From NCBI GenBank assembly GCA_023444445.1, contig JAEXMK010000245.1, positions 1 through 9,205 on the forward strand: DNA of 9,205 nt. Reading direction: 5' to 3'. The notes under the pieces were generated by a model that had not been told where the DNA came from, ran no database searches, and saw only the letters and a program-made list of their open reading frames with translations. Below, piece by piece: positions 1 to 5,558 of this stretch. The DNA comes from Pseudomonadota bacterium (GTDB lineage Bacteria > Pseudomonadota > Alphaproteobacteria > Rhizobiales > Rhizobiaceae). Numbering within the stretch: the first letter of the stretch is position 1; every line of letters begins with the position of its first letter. Position numbers and translations under genes: made by a program.

Positions 1-60
1 CTTTTCGCGTTCTGAGCATCGATTTAAGCGAGCCGTCGCGGGCCATGATTCGATGCTTAT

Positions 61-348
61 TCAGTCATCGTCATCACTGTCTTCTGCGATATCTTCTTGA
101 TCGTCTTCATCGATCTTCTCTGAAGACTTGATCACCTTCGAGACGAGAACTGTGCCATCCTCGCATTTCTCGATTAGACCTAGATCCTCCAAAACGCTTG
201 AGATGTATTCGGCTTCATTCCGGGATATTCCTAAGCGTCTCGAAATATAGGCCGCACCACCTTTGTCATCACGCCTGACTATCAGTGCAGCGGTCACAAT
301 TCTTACAACCGCTTCATGAGTTTCGGGTGAGGGTATGTAGTACGCCAT
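61..348 (-). CDS. Small winged-helix-like protein with acidic C-terminal tail
   Basis: A 95-residue protein of unknown function. Residues about 12-70 read as a compact helical winged-helix-type domain. The stretch around residues 33-58 (AAYISRRLGISRNEAEYISS, then VLEDLGLI) resembles the recognition-helix part of the FtsK gamma domain, where family members read roughly SxxxxQRRLxIGYNRAxxLxxxLExxGxV. This likeness is from memory and the protein has no motor domain, so DNA binding is an inference. Residues 77-95 are almost entirely Asp/Glu, ending SDDDD, which suggests a disordered acidic tail. The ATG lies 9 nt after the stop of the upstream DHTGRT-repeat gene on the same strand, so the two are probably co-transcribed; the ribosome-binding site is weak (a GGGCC just before the ATG). 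The gene is clearly more AT-rich than the core genes to the right, consistent with acquired DNA. It could equally be a MarR/GntR-like small wHTH regulator. Confidence 0.6.
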   Translation of the reverse strand: MAYYIPSPETHEAVVRIVTAALIVRRDDKGGAAYISRRLGISRNEAEYISSVLEDLGLIEKCEDGTVLVSKVIKSSEKIDEDDQEDIAEDSDDDD

Positions 349-357
349 CTGGCCCGA

Positions 358-552
358 CTATCGCAGAAGGCTTGTTAGAAGATTTCCTGTTCCAACAGTT
401 CGACCGGTATGGTCGAACGTTTTATTCTCTTTTGGTTTATACTTGCCTAGCGTCCGACCAGTATGGTCTTTAATTACTTGTTCGCCGCTTGAGCTGGTGT
501 CGATCGTCCCAAGGGTTCGGCCTGTATGATCTTTCAGTGTTTGTTTCGACAT
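358..552 (-). CDS. Small protein of three DHTGRT(L/V)G repeats
   Basis: A 64-residue protein dominated by three copies of the octapeptide DHTGRTLG (residues 8-15 and 29-36) or DHTGRTVG (47-54), followed by the ending GNLLTSLLR. The copies are 21 and 18 residues apart. Each unit looks like a beta-hairpin: the D-x-x-G-R turn followed by a strand and another turn (TIDTSSSG, KYKPKENK). I recall similar short repeat proteins with a terminal GNLL motif from plasmids, phages and integrative elements of proteobacteria, and the pattern is reminiscent of small beta-repeat (beta-flower-like) folds, but no function is known to me. The ATG at 552 is preceded by a good Shine-Dalgarno, GAGGGA, 5 nt upstream. 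The stop TAG is 9 nt before the next gene. Base composition is AT-rich relative to the core genes. The repeat coding is partly degenerate at DNA level, so the repeat is maintained as protein rather than being a recent DNA duplication. Confidence 0.7.
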   Translation of the reverse strand: MSKQTLKDHTGRTLGTIDTSSSGEQVIKDHTGRTLGKYKPKENKTFDHTGRTVGTGNLLTSLLR

Positions 553-641
553 GTGCTTCCCTCAATTAATGATGCACCCTAGGGTTTTGCGAGTTAAGAA
601 ATTGTTGCAACCTGAGTAATTTAACTTCTGAATCATTCCGG
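553..641 (-). promoter_or_regulatory. AT-rich spacer between the zinc-ribbon genes and the repeat-protein gene
   Basis: An 89-bp spacer containing the ribosome-binding site of the repeat gene and an 8-bp perfect palindrome CCCTAGGG at 577-584. The stretch is AT-rich and could carry a promoter for the downstream pair, but I see no convincing -35/-10 set and no hairpin with a T-run that would end the upstream cassette. The role is inferred from position only. Confidence 0.3.
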
Positions 642-938
642 TTACTTCAATGGCTTTTGGTGTCCGCGCTTTGACAGCACATCCTTACGGCCGACCCGCT
701 CAATGTCCCGCTGTTTGGCGGCGGGCGAATCTCGCGGAGAGTGGTCCGGGCTTAGATTAGCCTGCCCCAATCCGTGGCAATACCGGCACCTCCAGCGCCG
801 GTTGATGTAGCTTTGCTCGGCGGGCATCTTTTCCAGATCGACGTTGACGACGCGGTTACATGGGTTGCAATAGGCCGTGACCGTGTAGCCTTCGACCCAC
901 AAATATCCGTAGGTGCCGGGCTTTGGTTCATAGCTCAT
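642..938 (-). CDS. Small zinc-ribbon protein (CxxC...CxxC)
   Basis: A 98-residue protein with two cysteine pairs, CNPC at residues 24-27 and CRYC at 51-54, 24 residues apart. This spacing fits a single-metal zinc ribbon. The N-terminal half is aromatic-rich (GTYGYLWVEGYTVTAYC) and the C-terminal 40 residues are polar and basic with no obvious fold. The arrangement, a metal knuckle, then a leucine/acidic helix (VDLEKMP), then (R/W)RCRYC, is typical of small rhizobial zinc-ribbon hypothetical proteins, but no biochemical role is established that I know of. The ATG overlaps the stop of the upstream zinc-ribbon gene as ATGA, implying translational coupling. An AGGGA ribosome-binding site lies 7 nt upstream, inside the previous gene. 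Stop TAA. Product assignment beyond a metal-binding small protein would be guesswork. Confidence 0.72.
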   Translation of the reverse strand: MSYEPKPGTYGYLWVEGYTVTAYCNPCNRVVNVDLEKMPAEQSYINRRWRCRYCHGLGQANLSPDHSPRDSPAAKQRDIERVGRKDVLSKRGHQKPLK

Positions 939-1243
939 GGCCAGTCCCTTTTTGCGCGCGCCAGAACGAAACTGTTTTTCTCACGGTTGTCGCAGCAAAG
1001 GCATCGCAACAGCGGCTCCATGGAAATGATGGCCCGGAATTTTCCATAACGGCGCTGTAGCGCCCATCTGTCCAGCATGCCGACGCGTTTGCAGCGCCAG
1101 CATTGCGCGCCGACGACATACCATTGCGGCAAATCGGCCAAGGTTGCCGAGTGGTCCCGCTGCGGCACAAAAATGCCTGTCGGCGTCGGCGGCATATTGT
1201 CGTTGTTGCCGCCGGTCAGATCGATACCGCGACGATGGCGCAT
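935..1243 (-). CDS. Second small zinc-ribbon protein (CxxC...CxxC)
   Basis: A 102-residue protein with cysteine pairs CWRC (48-51) and CLCC (81-84), separated by a linker reading MLDRWALQRRYGKF. The layout of metal knuckle, helix, then LLRC-x-x-C matches that of the gene just downstream, so the two look like diverged members of one zinc-ribbon group. I chose the ATG at 1243 because it follows the upstream stop by one base (TGAAATG) and has a GGGA 7-8 nt upstream. An internal ATG at 1195 would give 86 residues and retain both cysteine pairs, but has no clear ribosome-binding site. The frame remains open much further upstream through the preceding small gene and into the insertion sequence, but that extension overlaps better-supported genes. 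The gene ends in an ATGA overlap with the next start. Function unknown; nucleic-acid or protein binding through the ribbon is the usual guess for such folds. Confidence 0.65.
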   Translation of the reverse strand: MRHRRGIDLTGGNNDNMPPTPTGIFVPQRDHSATLADLPQWYVVGAQCWRCKRVGMLDRWALQRRYGKFRAIISMEPLLRCLCCDNREKNSFVLARAKRDWP

Positions 1244-1244
1244 T

Positions 1245-1439
1245 TCATTCCCGCTCGGCGCTCGGCTTCCATCCCCGTGTATAGCCCCGGCCCATTGCTG
1301 CGACGGCGATGGATAGCTGATTTTGCAGATGGTTGATTTCGTCCAGTAGCGTTTCCACGGCGGCAATAGCGTTGCCGTCATGACACTGGATGACATAGGC
1401 CGCGATATCGTCCGGCTGTTTGGTTGCGTTCGGGCGCAC
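1245..1439 (-). CDS. Small helical hypothetical protein
   Basis: A 64-residue protein predicted from the sequence to be two amphipathic helices (about residues 10-28 and 29-49, the second containing LLDEINHLQNQL with a heptad-like leucine/isoleucine pattern), followed by a Gly/Arg-rich tail (MGRGYTRGWKPSAERE). I do not recognise a named family; the tail reminds me of other small rhizobial proteins. The start is taken as GTG at 1439 with GGAAAC just upstream; the frame stays open further into the adjacent insertion sequence up to a TGA at 1524-1526, but contains no ATG there. The start lies only 9 nt from the left end of the IS, so the original promoter, ribosome-binding region or even N-terminus may have been removed. 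The stop TGA is one base from the next gene's ATG, making this the first gene of a three-gene cassette with the two zinc-ribbon proteins. Confidence 0.55.
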   Translation of the reverse strand: MRPNATKQPDDIAAYVIQCHDGNAIAAVETLLDEINHLQNQLSIAVAAMGRGYTRGWKPSAERE

Positions 1440-1448
1440 GTTTCCAAT

Positions 1449-1466
1449 CGGACACCTCGATTTACC
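1449..1466 (+). repeat. Left terminal inverted repeat of the IS
   Basis: CGGACACCTCGATTTACC, matching the reverse complement of the right end at 16 of 18 positions. A 12-bp perfect outer match placed outside both ends of the transposase gene is very unlikely by chance. The true outermost base could be 1449 or 1450. Confidence 0.85.
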
Positions 1467-1571
1467 GCATTTTCTATCGCCGACGGGACGATTTGAGGCC
1501 CACCGCTGAGTTTGGCGGCCCTTTCAACGTGGGGATTTCGGCATTCCTGCTCCTTTCGGAGCCACTGCGCA

Positions 1572-2666
1572 TCATGCGGCGGCGCGTTTTCCTTCATGGT
1601 ACACGTATCGGAGCATGTTGTAGGCGATGTTGGCCATGCCGATCTTCGCCTTGGCCCTGTTGATACCGATCGTCCTGATGAATAGCTTCATCTTGTCCTT
1701 CTGCCTGGCAAAGACATGCTCGACGGCGGACCTGATCTTGGATCGTCGCCCATTGGCTTTCGACATCGCTTCCGGCATTGGCTTGCCCTTCGGCTTTCGC
1801 TGATGGATGTCCGACTTGAGGCCGTTCTTTTCCAGCCACTCCTCGTTGGTCTTCGACCGGTAGGCGCTGTCTGCCCAGACGGTCGAGGCCGTGTTGTCCT
1901 TGGCAACGACGTTGCGGAGTTGCGCGCCGTCATGGGCGGCCGCACTCGTCACCGTCCATCCCCGGATAAAGCCATGCGCCCGGTCGATGCCCGCATGGTT
2001 CTTATAGCCAAACATTGGAATGGCAATGTCATGCTGCTTGGTCGCGGCAGATGTCGGTGTTTCCGTCGGTTGCTTGGCCTTGGAATACTTCACCGTCCAG
2101 CGCGCATCGCGATCCTTCTGCGCAAGCTTGGCGGGCTTGTCCTTCCAGGCTTCAGGGGTCTCGCCTGCCTTGATTGCTTCCTTTTCATCCTGGCTGTTGT
2201 GCTGCTTTGGTGCCTGGATGATCGTGGCATCGACGATCTGGCCGCCCTTGGCCAGATAGCCCGACTTCGAGAGATGCTTGTTGAAGCGGGCAAACAGGTT
2301 GTCGATGGCACCGGCACGCACGAGGCTTTCGCGGAACAGCCAGATCGTTTTGGCATCCGGCACCTTCTGCGACAGGGAGAGACCCAGAAACCGCATGAAC
2401 GACAGCCGATCCTGGATCACGAATTCGGCCTGGTCATCGGAAAGATTATACAGCGCCTGCAGCAGCAGAACCTTGAACATCATGACGGCTGGAAACGGCG
2501 GGCGGCCACCCTTCGACCCATCCGATCGCTTCAGTGCCTTGGCCAGCGGCTTCTCGAACACAAGCCAGGGAATGATCGCGTTCAGCTTCTCCAGAGGGTC
2601 GCCGACGGCACTCAGCCGCTCGTAACGTTCGTCCAAATCCCAGAACCCAGGCTGCCCGCGCATCAT
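1572..2666 (-). CDS. IS5-group DDE transposase (intact)
   Basis: Transposase of the IS5 family, cutting and joining the element's ends through an RNase H-like DDE active site. From the ATG used here the protein is 364 residues. An N-terminal DUF772-like helical domain contains GRPPFPAVMMFKVLLLQALYNLSD, the counterpart of the segment [24 protein letters not shown] of Escherichia coli IS5. The catalytic residues, numbered from the GTG at 2684 (6 residues upstream), are D152 in VDATIIQAP, D272 in WADSAY and E322 in VEHVFARQK; the last lies in the usual R...E...K signature, and GYKNHAGID precedes the second Asp. The C-terminus, AKIGMANIAYNMLRYVY, is typical of the group. I prefer the ATG pair at 2666/2663 because CAGGAG lies just before it; the GTG at 2684 is an alternative. 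No frameshift or internal stop is seen. Confidence 0.93.
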   Translation of the reverse strand: MMRGQPGFWDLDERYERLSAVGDPLEKLNAIIPWLVFEKPLAKALKRSDGSKGGRPPFPAVMMFKVLLLQALYNLSDDQAEFVIQDRLSFMRFLGLSLSQKVPDAKTIWLFRESLVRAGAIDNLFARFNKHLSKSGYLAKGGQIVDATIIQAPKQHNSQDEKEAIKAGETPEAWKDKPAKLAQKDRDARWTVKYSKAKQPTETPTSAATKQHDIAIPMFGYKNHAGIDRAHGFIRGWTVTSAAAHDGAQLRNVVAKDNTASTVWADSAYRSKTNEEWLEKNGLKSDIHQRKPKGKPMPEAMSKANGRRSKIRSAVEHVFARQKDKMKLFIRTIGINRAKAKIGMANIAYNMLRYVYHEGKRAAA

Positions 2667-2722
2667 CCGCTCCTGCCAAATCACACAAGCCGGATTGAAT
2701 CACGAAAACTGGTAAAGGGGGA

Positions 2723-2740
2723 GGTATTTCGAGGTGTCCG
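2723..2740 (-). repeat. Right terminal inverted repeat of the IS
   Basis: Reading inward on the minus strand it is CGGACACCTCGAAATACC, pairing with the left end with mismatches only at positions 13 and 14. It lies 57 bp upstream of the preferred transposase start, so the transposase promoter must lie in this end of the element. Confidence 0.85.
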
Positions 2741-2891
2741 CCTTTGTCAGCGCCTTTCACCGTGCTCTTGTCGGAGATCAGGATAATTCCTTCGCCCGAA
2801 AAGAATTCGATGACGTGCAAACGAGTTTGCGAAAATTTGGTTCCAGACAACTATCCGGCGAATAAAGATTGCAACATGACGCCGTTGGACG
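2741..2891. other. Spacer between the IS and gbcB, no gene
   Basis: A 151-bp stretch with no convincing gene. It holds a 14-bp inverted repeat GCAAAC-GA-GTTTGC at 2817-2830 and a small stem TGACG...CGTCA at 2877-2894 that overlaps the gbcB stop codon; neither is followed by a T-run in the gbcB direction, so neither is a clear intrinsic terminator. A minus-strand frame is open from a TTG at 2850 to the IS end and on into it, but it has no ribosome-binding site and its product resembles nothing I know. It could be the 5' remnant of a gene cut by the IS, but this is weak. Confidence 0.4.
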
Positions 2892-3974
2892 TCACGCTTC
2901 AACCTTGACGTCGGTCAACGGGCGTGAGCAGCAGGCGAGAATATAGCCCTCCTCGATTTCCTCATCGAGAATGCCGCCATTGTGGTTCATCTCCACCTCG
3001 CCGGAAAGCTTCAGCACCCGGCAGGTACCGCAGATGCCGGATTCGCAGGCGGCGCCAATACGCACACCGGCGGCGCGCGCCGTCATCAACACCGTCTGAC
3101 CCGGCTGGCAGGCCAGCTCCTTTCCAGAAAGCGTGAAACCCACCATCGACAGCGCTTCACCATCCGCACCGGTGAGAACTGTTTCACCGACCGAGACCGG
3201 GGCCGCCGGCGCGAAGCTTTCCTGATGATAGCGGCTCATATCGAAGCCGGAGGCATCGAGCATCGAGCGGACGGCGGCCATGAACGGCTCCGGCCCGCAA
3301 CAGAAGACGGTCCGGTCCATGAAATCGGGCGCCAGAAGCGCGATCTTGGCCTTGTCGACCATGCCTTTCAGGCCGGACCACAGATCGGTGCGTCCGCATT
3401 TTTCGACAATGAAGCCAAGCGACAGGTTTGGCATAAAGCGGGCGAGATATTCCAGCTCATGCCGGAAGACGATATCGCCGGGTGTGCGCGAGCAATTGAT
3501 GAAGGCAATGTCGCTTTGCGGGGCACGGTCGCTCATGTCGCGCACCATCGACATCATCGGCGTGACGCCGGAGCCTGCCGAGATGAACAGATATTTGTCG
3601 CCGGGATGCTTGACGTAGGAAAAGTCGCCGAGCGGTCCGAGCGCCCGGATTTTCATGCCGGGCTTCAGATTATCGAACATCCAGCGCGTGCCAATGCTAT
3701 TGGCCTGCGCCTTCACTGTGACCGAGAGCGCATAGGGCCGCGACGGGCTGGAGGACAGGGTGTAGGTGCGGTAAAGCGGTTCCTTGCCCACGGGCAATTC
3801 CAGCGTGACGAACTGGCCCGGCAGGTAGCGGAACCAATTCTGGTCCTCGGAGCGGAACAGGAACGTCATCACGTCCGGGGTCTCGGGCGTCACGGAAATG
3901 CATTCCAGTAGCTGGAGCTTGTCGCTCCACGGCTTCATCTCGTCTATGTGCTTGTACGTCACGACCATATTCAT
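2892..3974 (-). CDS. gbcB: GbcB, ferredoxin reductase of glycine betaine monooxygenase
   Basis: Cytoplasmic NAD(P)H-dependent reductase that passes electrons through FAD and a [2Fe-2S] centre to the Rieske oxygenase encoded just upstream. Positions are numbered from the GTG at 3980. A ferredoxin-reductase FAD domain shows RTYTLSSSP (71-79), with PGQFVTLELPVGK before it. The pyridine-nucleotide domain shows SAGSGVTPMMSM (134-145) and FCCGPEPFM (226-234). The C-terminus is a plant-type ferredoxin domain with cluster ligands C312, C317, C320 (ACESGICGTC) and C350 (ILACC). This order and the MARYH/MSRYHQESF junction match Pseudomonas GbcB as I remember it. Start: the preferred ATG at 3974 is 7 nt after the gbcA stop; the GTG at 3980 or the ATG at 3968 are alternatives and ribosome binding is weak, suggesting translational coupling to gbcA. 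A related reductase for another methylated amine such as stachydrine is the main alternative. Confidence 0.88.
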   Translation of the reverse strand: MNMVVTYKHIDEMKPWSDKLQLLECISVTPETPDVMTFLFRSEDQNWFRYLPGQFVTLELPVGKEPLYRTYTLSSSPSRPYALSVTVKAQANSIGTRWMFDNLKPGMKIRALGPLGDFSYVKHPGDKYLFISAGSGVTPMMSMVRDMSDRAPQSDIAFINCSRTPGDIVFRHELEYLARFMPNLSLGFIVEKCGRTDLWSGLKGMVDKAKIALLAPDFMDRTVFCCGPEPFMAAVRSMLDASGFDMSRYHQESFAPAAPVSVGETVLTGADGEALSMVGFTLSGKELACQPGQTVLMTARAAGVRIGAACESGICGTCRVLKLSGEVEMNHNGGILDEEIEEGYILACCSRPLTDVKVEA

Positions 3975-3981
3975 CTTCACA

Positions 3982-5226
3982 TTACGCTACAGCCGAGAGC
4001 CGGGCCTTGTCGCCGGACAGCCGGTCGATCATGAAATCAGAATACCAGTTGACGAACTGCATCACGCCGCCCTCGTCTTCCATGGAATAAGGGCCGGGCT
4101 GGTAGGCGGGCGACCGGATGCCGAAGGCGTTTTCCTCGACGATGCGGCGGTCCTGATCGTTGGTCTCGTTCCAGACGTGGGTGAGATCTTCCAGATCGTA
4201 GTCAACGCCTTCCACCGCGTCCTTGTGCACCAGCCATTTGGTGGTGACCATAGTCTCGTTGGCATTGAGCGGCAGTACCCGGAAAGAAATGGTGTGATCG
4301 CCGAGGAAGTGGTTCCAGGTCGTCGGATAGTGGAACAGGAGCAGCGCGCCGATATGGCTGATGCTGACATCGTCAGACAGCGGCCGGCGCACGGCGCGTT
4401 TGCCGGACATGGTATAGCTTTCCGCCTCGCCGATCAGCGGCATGCGGGCGACACGGAACTGGCCCTGCGGATCGATCTTGAAACGGCTCGGCAGGCCGGC
4501 TGCCTCGCAGCGCGCCCAATGGCCGCCAATTTCCGGATCGCTCGCGCCGCCATCCGTTCCCGTCACGCTCGGGTTTTCAGGGTAGGTGCGGCAGAGTTCG
4601 GGGTGGTTGGCGGCGCAATGGTAGCATTCGCGGTTATTTTCCCAGACGAGCTTCCAGTTGCCCTTCTCGACGATGGTGCTTTCATGCGCGACCTTGGCTT
4701 CCCAGATGCGGTGCGGCGCCATGTAGCTTTCGACCTCGGCGCGCATGGGCGCGAAATCGGCAGGCTGGTCGGCGAGGCAGATGAAGACGTAACCGGCGAC
4801 GGTTTCGCAGGCGACCGGCTTCAGGCCGAATTCAGCCTTGTCGAAATCATCGCCCATATGGCGGGCAAACAGCAGCTTGCCGTCCAGATCGTAGGTCCAC
4901 TGGTGGTAGGGACAGACGAGGCGGGCGGACTGGCCCTTGTGGGAAGAGCAGACGCGCGAACCACGATGGCGGCAGGAATTGTGAAGGGCGCGAATTTGCC
5001 CGTCGCGACCGCGAATGATGACGACGGAATAGGCACCGACCTGAACGGTGATGTAATTACCGGCCTTCGGCACTTCGCAATCGTGGCCGACGAACAGCCA
5101 GTCGCGATACCAGATTGTTTCCATGTCCAGCTGGAAATAATCCGGGTCCGTGTAGAAGGGCTGTTCCAGGCTGAAGCCTTCGCGGCGGTTTTTCAGCTGG
5201 CGCAATACGGTATCACGCAATTCCAT
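3982..5226 (-). CDS. gbcA: GbcA, Rieske oxygenase subunit of glycine betaine monooxygenase
   Basis: Oxygenase component that demethylates glycine betaine to dimethylglycine with O2, releasing formaldehyde. Using the ATG at 5226 the protein is 414 residues. The Rieske [2Fe-2S] domain has C85-R-H87 (NSCRHRGSR) and C105-P-Y-H108 (LVCPYHQWTYDLDG). The catalytic domain carries the mononuclear iron site: ENNRECYHCAANHPEL with H203 and H208, and D359 in NETNDQDRR as probable third ligand; E200 sits where the subunit-bridging acidic residue is expected. KWLVHKDAVEGVDYDLE and SPAYQPGPYS closely follow Pseudomonas GbcA as I recall it. The ATG at 5226 is preferred over the upstream ATG at 5292 because GAGGA lies 8 nt before it and because the upstream extension reads unlike the family. 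It heads an operon with gbcB (7 nt apart). Stachydrine (proline betaine) demethylase is a close relative, so the exact betaine substrate is inferred. Confidence 0.9.
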   Translation of the reverse strand: MELRDTVLRQLKNRREGFSLEQPFYTDPDYFQLDMETIWYRDWLFVGHDCEVPKAGNYITVQVGAYSVVIIRGRDGQIRALHNSCRHRGSRVCSSHKGQSARLVCPYHQWTYDLDGKLLFARHMGDDFDKAEFGLKPVACETVAGYVFICLADQPADFAPMRAEVESYMAPHRIWEAKVAHESTIVEKGNWKLVWENNRECYHCAANHPELCRTYPENPSVTGTDGGASDPEIGGHWARCEAAGLPSRFKIDPQGQFRVARMPLIGEAESYTMSGKRAVRRPLSDDVSISHIGALLLFHYPTTWNHFLGDHTISFRVLPLNANETMVTTKWLVHKDAVEGVDYDLEDLTHVWNETNDQDRRIVEENAFGIRSPAYQPGPYSMEDEGGVMQFVNWYSDFMIDRLSGDKARLSAVA

Positions 5227-5558
5227 GGCCAAATCCTCGATCAAACCGCCCAGCCCGGCACCATTTGCGGGGTTGCGGAAGCATGTCCTCATCTAAACAC
5301 CGGCGGTCATTTGCGGCAGCACAAACAGCGACATTACCTTCCGCATTGGCGACAAATTGCGACATGCTCAATTCGCCCTCGCTGCCTATTCCGCTGGGAA
5401 ATCCAACAGCTATTCAGCCCCGGAAATGACGTCGCATTATGACGCATGATAGCGCCTGCCCTCCTCTCCACCCATTAGAAAACGGGAGATGCGGCGCAAC
5501 GGAGTATTAACGCGCCCTAAACTATATTGCGGGCACGACAGCAACGGGGGCGCTTCCG
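5227..5558. promoter_or_regulatory. Divergent intergenic region gbcA / hypothetical gene with repeated motifs
   Basis: A 332-bp gene-free region from which gbcA is read leftward and the hypothetical gene rightward. It contains the gbcA ribosome-binding site, a direct repeat CATTTGCGG at 5262-5270 and 5308-5316, and three copies of GCGACA at 5328-5333, 5349-5354 and 5359-5364, spaced 21 and 10 bp, i.e. about two and one helical turns. Same-face direct repeats of this spacing are what AraC-type activators bind, and the known pseudomonad regulator of gbcAB, GbdR, is of that type; whether a GbdR homologue acts here is inference. Towards the right gene there is a TATATT at 5523-5528, about 31 bp before the GTG, as a possible -10 box, but without a convincing -35 element. 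Confidence 0.4.

Larger units (their letters stand above)
1449..2740 (-). mobile_element. Complete IS5-group insertion sequence
   Basis: A 1292-bp element bounded by 18-bp terminal inverted repeats that match at 16 positions (12 perfect outermost bases CGGACACCTCGA, two mismatches, then TACC). It encodes one uninterrupted DDE transposase on the minus strand, so it may still be active. The transposase-start side has 74 bp of non-coding DNA and the transposase-end side a longer 123 bp. IS5-group elements usually duplicate about 4 bp of target, but the bases outside the repeats (AAT or AATC on the left, CCT or GCCT on the right) do not match whichever of the two likely end bases is used. The element therefore sits exactly between the small-gene cluster and the gbcAB region without a visible target duplication, which suggests a rearrangement after insertion, although simple decay of the duplication is possible. 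Confidence 0.85.

Noticed and set aside
358..552. CRISPR-like or DNA tandem repeat in the three DHTGRT units
   Set aside because: The DNA copies differ at many third positions and lie at unequal intervals (54-63 nt) inside an open frame; they are protein repeats.
935..1597. A 220-codon minus-strand frame running from inside the IS through the 64-aa gene into the second zinc-ribbon protein
   Set aside because: Its first 118 codons overlap the transposase end, the IS terminus and the better-supported helical gene in another frame; only the part from the ATG at 1243 has the zinc-ribbon character and a matching ribosome-binding site.
1716..2786. A 356-codon plus-strand open frame opposite the transposase
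   Set aside because: It is antisense to an intact, motif-bearing transposase and its product has no recognisable domain; the open frame comes from codon bias on the other strand.
2741..2850. A minus-strand frame from TTG at 2850 that enters the IS, as a possible 5' gene remnant
   Set aside because: No ribosome-binding site, no recognised similarity, and no continuation in frame on the far side of the IS; kept only as a note in the spacer entry.
2982..3911. A 309-codon plus-strand open frame opposite gbcB
   Set aside because: Antisense to a gene with complete FAD, NAD and ferredoxin motifs; no domain seen in the product.
5227..5292. A 22-residue N-terminal extension of GbcA from the ATG at 5292
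   Set aside because: The ATG at 5226 has a good GAGGA ribosome-binding site and gives the usual family N-terminus; the extension would place one of the two CATTTGCGG repeats inside coding sequence and reads as unrelated residues.
3898..5442. A 514-codon plus-strand open frame opposite gbcA
   Set aside because: It is antisense to gbcA, which has complete Rieske and iron-site motifs; long antisense frames are common in GC-rich coding sequence.
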